From Candidatus Kuenenia stuttgartensis (lineage in GTDB: Bacteria; Planctomycetota; Planctomycetia; Isosphaerales; Isosphaeraceae): 38,879 bases of DNA. A model generated the notes under the pieces. The model made no database searches. It had not been told where the DNA came from and saw nothing but the letters and a program-made list of their open reading frames with translations. The position numbers and the translations under genes were made by a program. This document shows, one piece after another, positions 35,448 to 38,879 of the stretch (position 1 is its first letter; each line of letters opens with the position of its first letter). Where the stretch lies: positions 1 through 38,879 of the forward strand of contig CAMBEP010000047.1 in NCBI GenBank assembly GCA_945865635.1. The letters run 5' to 3'.

Positions 35448-37052
35448 ATGCTCAAGCCAGAGACAAGTTCAATATCCTCGCGTCGAATTCCCCTGATGTC
35501 CGTTTCCGTGCTGCTTTTAATCGGCTCAGCCTGGTTTTTCTTGTCATTTGGTCCATCAAAAAATTGGAATAAACCGTCTCTTGAACGGTCAAGTTCCGAT
35601 ACGGAATCTGTCCGAAGAGTCTCTTTGGATGTTTCCATTAATGCACCCGGTGAAGTCCGAAGTGCCGAAAATACGATTGTTGAATGCGAAATTGAACGGC
35701 TTGCCGTTTCGACTCGGGGCGGATCCATGGTCAGCGGTGCCTCGACACGCATTCTAAAGCTTGTGCCTGATGGCTCCACTGTCAAAAAAGGCGATGTCAT
35801 CTGCCTGCTGGACAGCAGAGCCGTTGAGGAATTGGTTCGCCTGCAGAAAATCAATCTGCAACAGGCCATTGCCATGCAGAACTATACAGAACTTGACCTT
35901 GAAGTCGCAAAAATATCTCTCGAAGAATTTAAATACGGAACCGCCAAGCAGCGTGTGCAGACCCTTAATCGCCAAATCGCACTCGCCAATGCAGATGCCG
36001 CACGAACCACAGGGCGTCTGGAATGGTCCCGCAAGATGTTAAATAAAGGCTATATCTCGAAAACGACCGTCAGGGCCGAAGAGTCCTCGCTCCAGCGTTC
36101 CGACATCATGCTTACCCAAGCTCAAATTGCTCTCAGCACATTCAACAAATACACAGAACCCAAAACCGAGCATAGCTTTCAGTCTCGAATTGAAACTCAA
36201 AATTACCTGCTCAGATATTATCAGCGATGGGTCAACTCACAACGGGAACGACTCGCAAAATTCGAACGACAAGTTGAGAAGTGTACCGTCAAGGCTCCTC
36301 ATGACGGGATTGCCGTCTATGCCAATGAGCCTGATGGCGATTCCAGGATCGAGGAAGGCTCGCAAATTCGCCAGGGTCAGGACATCTTCTTTCTGCCAGA
36401 TCTTGGCAAAATGCAGGTTTTGGCGAAACTCAGCGAGTCGATCGTTGAAAAAGTCCGAACGGGAATGAAGACAACTGTACTGATTCAGTCGCAATCAGGC
36501 GAAGAATATCCGGGGGTGGTCGAAAAAGTCTCTGAATTTCCAATTCCGGCATCCTCATGGAGATCGTCTCCGGAAGTCAAAAGTTATTACTGCGTCGTGA
36601 GAATCGAAGGCAAGCCTGAACATCTGAGGCCTGGGCTAACCGCCGAAATCAAGGTCCTTACCGATGTTAAAGAAAACATTCTGGCCATCTCGCCGGAAGT
36701 GATTCATGTCGAGAACGACAAAGAATATTGCTATGTCCTGCAACAAGATCAGTCGATTGAAAAACGCGAAGTGCGCACACAGACCGGCGACCCGGGCACC
36801 CGGGCTGTGCTCGAAGGCCTTAAAGAAGGCGAGATCGTGCTGCGTTCTCCACGAAAAATCGACGATCAGCCTGAGCTTATCGATAAAGTCGTCGCTCTGG
36901 AAAACCATCACGAAGCAACCCAATTTGACCCTCAGATTCTCAAGGCAGAATCGACGGACGAGCTCCATTCTGAACCCGCAATTTCAGAGTCCGTACATGA
37001 CAAAGTCGCCGGTGTCGATACTCAAAAACGAACTCCAGTCGACAGTCGCTAA
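35448..37052 (+). CDS. HlyD/MacA-type periplasmic adaptor (membrane fusion) protein
   Basis: This protein of about 534 residues has an N-terminal membrane anchor (about residues 14-34, LMSVSVLLLIGSAWFFLSFG), then a biotinyl-lipoyl-like half (LVPDGSTVKKGDVICLLDS near 105), a long alpha-helical hairpin (about 125-240), the second lipoyl half with KAPHDGIAVYAN near 290, and a beta-barrel domain with TEIKV-like strands (GLTAEIKVLTDVKEN). Such adaptors link an inner-membrane ABC or RND pump to an outer-membrane channel. The ATG at 35448 follows a strong AAGGAG by nine bases and decides the start. No transporter or channel gene follows: the next 1.8 kb holds decayed mobile elements, so the operon may have been cut or the partners lie elsewhere. 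The C-terminal 50 residues are a hydrophilic extension. Confidence 0.9.
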   Translation: MLKPETSSISSRRIPLMSVSVLLLIGSAWFFLSFGPSKNWNKPSLERSSSDTESVRRVSLDVSINAPGEVRSAENTIVECEIERLAVSTRGGSMVSGASTRILKLVPDGSTVKKGDVICLLDSRAVEELVRLQKINLQQAIAMQNYTELDLEVAKISLEEFKYGTAKQRVQTLNRQIALANADAARTTGRLEWSRKMLNKGYISKTTVRAEESSLQRSDIMLTQAQIALSTFNKYTEPKTEHSFQSRIETQNYLLRYYQRWVNSQRERLAKFERQVEKCTVKAPHDGIAVYANEPDGDSRIEEGSQIRQGQDIFFLPDLGKMQVLAKLSESIVEKVRTGMKTTVLIQSQSGEEYPGVVEKVSEFPIPASSWRSSPEVKSYYCVVRIEGKPEHLRPGLTAEIKVLTDVKENILAISPEVIHVENDKEYCYVLQQDQSIEKREVRTQTGDPGTRAVLEGLKEGEIVLRSPRKIDDQPELIDKVVALENHHEATQFDPQILKAESTDELHSEPAISESVHDKVAGVDTQKRTPVDSR

Positions 37053-37145
37053 ATAAACCATGCTGCCGCAAATTTGATGATTGGTAACCAGTCCGCCACT
37101 CCCATTTGACCCCGATGGTCTTCGTGGATGTTGGCCGGTTTCCAA

Positions 37146-37440
37146 TTAGATTTTGAGTGTTTTCTGAATCACTTCAATCGGATTTAAGCCACGTTGTTTC
37201 AATGTTTGAAACACAATGATTCCTAAAACCTGTGTCGCTGCGGTTGGCATAGCTTTCTTGCGCATGATCACGGTTGGGCATATCTGTCGCTCCGCATGAT
37301 TGTTTTTGGTCGGCAAACCTATGTGTTCCAGGAATCTGAACAGTTCGTTCTTGAGCCGACGAAGCCGTGCCACCGACCTTAGTCAGTCCTTCTTCTGTCA
37401 GGGTGACGCGATCATCTTCGCCAGGCTTTGCTGCGACCAA
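37146..37440 (-). pseudogene. IS66-family transposase C-terminal remnant
   Basis: The minus-strand frame 37146-37373 encodes the C-terminal end of an IS66-type transposase: RRLKNELFRFLEHIGLPTKNNHAERQ, then PTVIMRKKA and VFQTLKQRGLNPIEVIQ, which match the conserved NNxAERxIRP end of this family. The N-terminal and catalytic parts are missing, and the upstream sequence continues in another frame. It is therefore a decayed fragment. The element ends were not found. Confidence 0.72.
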
Positions 37441-37622
37441 AGACCAAGCTTTCCAGACCTTCCCGACTTCATTTCATCACGTTTGCGACCCAGTCACAAC
37501 GCGTCACGCACCAATTGCTTCAGGCGATTCCGATATTCTGGCCAGTTTTCCGCCGTACGTGCCCTATTACACCCCAAATGGCACTTTGACTTAGTGAGAA
37601 ACCGGCCTGGTTTATGGGTGTA

Positions 37623-38325
37623 TTAGAACAGTATCCTGAAGTCTTGATCGATGATCGATAAGAAGAATCGTCGAAAGTGGATCGCAGGCCAAGTTTGCCC
37701 TGCCAACGGGTCCAGCACCGTTCCGGATGTTCCGCTGTCACGCGCGGCGGCATCGCGATTGAGACCGACCGGCAGGGAAAGAATCTTCGCCATCGGTTCA
37801 ACCAGCGACGGCAACAACGTGTCATCGCGGTTTTCCGCTTCCATTTCCGAAAGATCAAACCCTGATTCCGTCAGCGAGCCACCGCTGTTCAATTCCTCAA
37901 CAAACGCGATCGCCGACCGCCCCTTATTGCCAAGACCGGACGTACACAAACGCGAGCAGAATACAAATGGAATCGAGCGATTGCATGATTTGCCATTCAG
38001 TATGCCCACGTCGCGTCAATTCGGCGAGATAATCGAGGACTTCACCCCGACGAAGCACCATGAGTCGTTCGCCAAACCGCTGAGCGAACACCTCCATTTT
38101 TCGATATATCCACTCCGCCCGTTTAACATCTCGTTCATACTGAGGGATCGCATTCCGACCCCACCTCAGCCACTTCCCCACACCAGACTCGTCAATCCCC
38201 GCAGGCCAGCCGCCTGCCGGACGGTTTACCACGGGAGGTTTTTGCACCCCCTGCCGCGACCGATTATCTTCAGAATGCCCAGCCGAAAATATTGATCTCG
38301 ATTCACCAAATTTCCCCATTGTCAC
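37623..38325 (-). pseudogene. Decayed integron-type tyrosine recombinase (integrase)
   Basis: The first frame (37924-38325) encodes an N-terminal SAM-like core-binding domain, with RDVKRAEWIYRKMEVFAQRF, RRGEVLDYLAELTRRG and EWQIMQSLDSICILL, which resembles integron integrases and related tyrosine recombinases. It then stops. In a shifted frame (37623-38009) a stretch with NRDDTLLPSLVEPMAKIL resembles the KDRVTxLPxSLxEPL part of integron integrases, also damaged. The catalytic Arg, His and Tyr region cannot be read. The gene is thus broken by frameshift and stop codons. It is on the same strand as the IS66 remnant and lies in a mobile-element graveyard behind the HlyD gene. The integron assignment is moderate. 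Confidence 0.5.
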
Positions 38326-38330
38326 CCTTC

Positions 38331-38768
38331 AACGCGCAGTCTAACTCGGTATCAATCTCGCGCAGACAATCGAAGACTGTGCAGCACGAGGGACTTAAAA
38401 ATAACAATATTTCTGGAAAAAACAAAAAATGGTGCTTGATACTTCGGTTTTAAAATGCCATTGTGACACATACACCGAGAGTATTTCAACCCATCTGGGT
38501 CGCCGAGATGAAAAGCGATCAGGACATTGAGAGTCGGAACCGGTGCTTGCGCACACAGATGCATACTGAGTGCCATTACAGTCGATTTGCAACATTTACC
38601 AATAAGAGTATCCATCATGCCCAAGGACACGCCGGCTCGGCCAAAAATGCCACCACTCCACGAGATCGGAAAAATTCTACCAATCCAAAAGTCCTCAAAA
38701 ATGGTAAGACTTCAGCCATCTGAAGTTGATCTTGGCGGAATTCCTGAAATCCTGTAAATACGCTCTTG
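38331..38768. other. AT-rich spacer before an incoming IS66-type transposase
   Basis: No recognised gene. One plus-strand frame from an ATG at 38617 to 38757 (46 residues, MPKDTPARPKMPPLHEIGKI at its start) has AAGAG eight bases upstream; it is not similar to known IS66 accessory genes that I can recognise and is listed only as a weak possibility. The minus-strand frame at 38352-38630 looks random. The left end of the IS66 element should be in this region, but no terminal inverted repeat was identified. Confidence 0.4.
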
Positions 38769-38879
38769 ATGAGCGACACCATACAAGCCACTCCACCTCA
38801 GTTGGATCCCGACCTGCTGATCTCACTTGATCAGAATCAGGCGGAGGCTATTTTTGACCAAGGCAAAGAAGCTGTCGTC
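38769..38879 (+). CDS. IS66-type transposase, N-terminal part, truncated by the window end
   Basis: The ATG at 38769 opens a frame that runs to the window end (37 residues). The stretch DLLISLDQNQAEAIFDQGKE followed by AVV resembles the N-terminus of IS66 transposases, where a Gln- or Glu-rich helix ends in GxEAVVF. The catalytic part lies beyond the window. It is on the opposite strand to the IS66 remnant at 37146-37440, so at least two IS66 insertions, or an internal inversion, are involved. No clear ribosome-binding site is seen. Confidence 0.55.
   Translation, partial: MSDTIQATPPQLDPDLLISLDQNQAEAIFDQGKEAVV

Noticed and set aside
38339..38345. GTCTAAC as an attC/attI core site
   Set aside because: Seven bases only; no GTTRRRY partner was found within 150 bases.

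Overview
The window looks like a piece of a Planctomycetota chromosome of moderate GC content. This rests on gene content and style rather than on a marker gene. It carries an exosortase with its EpsI partner and a PEP-CTERM protein, a fused E1 alpha/beta 2-oxo acid dehydrogenase, a WecA/MraY-type transferase with a long soluble tail, an iPGM-like gene beside homoserine dehydrogenase, a long U32 protein, and IS66 and integron-integrase debris. No rRNA, tRNA or CRISPR array was seen.

Left part (1-8845): a plus-strand block encodes an SDR-fold protein, a fused thiamine-diphosphate E1 and a lipoyl E2 acyltransferase; no E3 is present. Two glycosyltransferases (GT4, GT2) follow. Two minus-strand genes come next: a GspE/PilB-like ATPase that converges on the GT2 gene with a 15-bp overlap, and a secreted SMP-30/gluconolactonase-like protein. 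A regulatory island (8846-10500) holds an XRE regulator with a strong intrinsic terminator and about 600 bp without a convincing gene.

Centre (10440-26006): a 15-kb block entirely on the minus strand forms an exopolysaccharide/exosortase locus. In transcription order it encodes a WecA/MraY-like polyprenyl-phosphate sugar-phosphate transferase, a Wzc-like BY-kinase, an O-antigen ligase/polymerase-like membrane protein, a 943-residue protein (degenerate FHA domain, acidic linker, one membrane span, helical exoplasmic domain), an exosortase, EpsI, a GT4, a second Wzy-like polymerase, another GT4 and, after a gap with an 18-bp palindrome, a PEP-CTERM protein. Three 4-bp stop/start overlaps argue for a translationally coupled operon. 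The likely joint role is to start a lipid-linked glycan, extend and polymerise it, control chain length by the BY-kinase, and sort PEP-CTERM proteins to the envelope through the exosortase. The FHA protein is the member with no assigned role and the best candidate here for something undescribed.

Right part: selB-selA (selenocysteine insertion) on the plus strand converges on hom plus an iPGM-family gene that is probably the functional homoserine kinase, followed by a two-module U32 protein. A divergent HlyD-type adaptor has a good sigma-70 promoter but no transporter beside it. The last 1.8 kb is a mobile-element graveyard: an IS66 C-terminal remnant, a decayed integron-type integrase, and the N-terminus of another IS66-type transposase running off the window.
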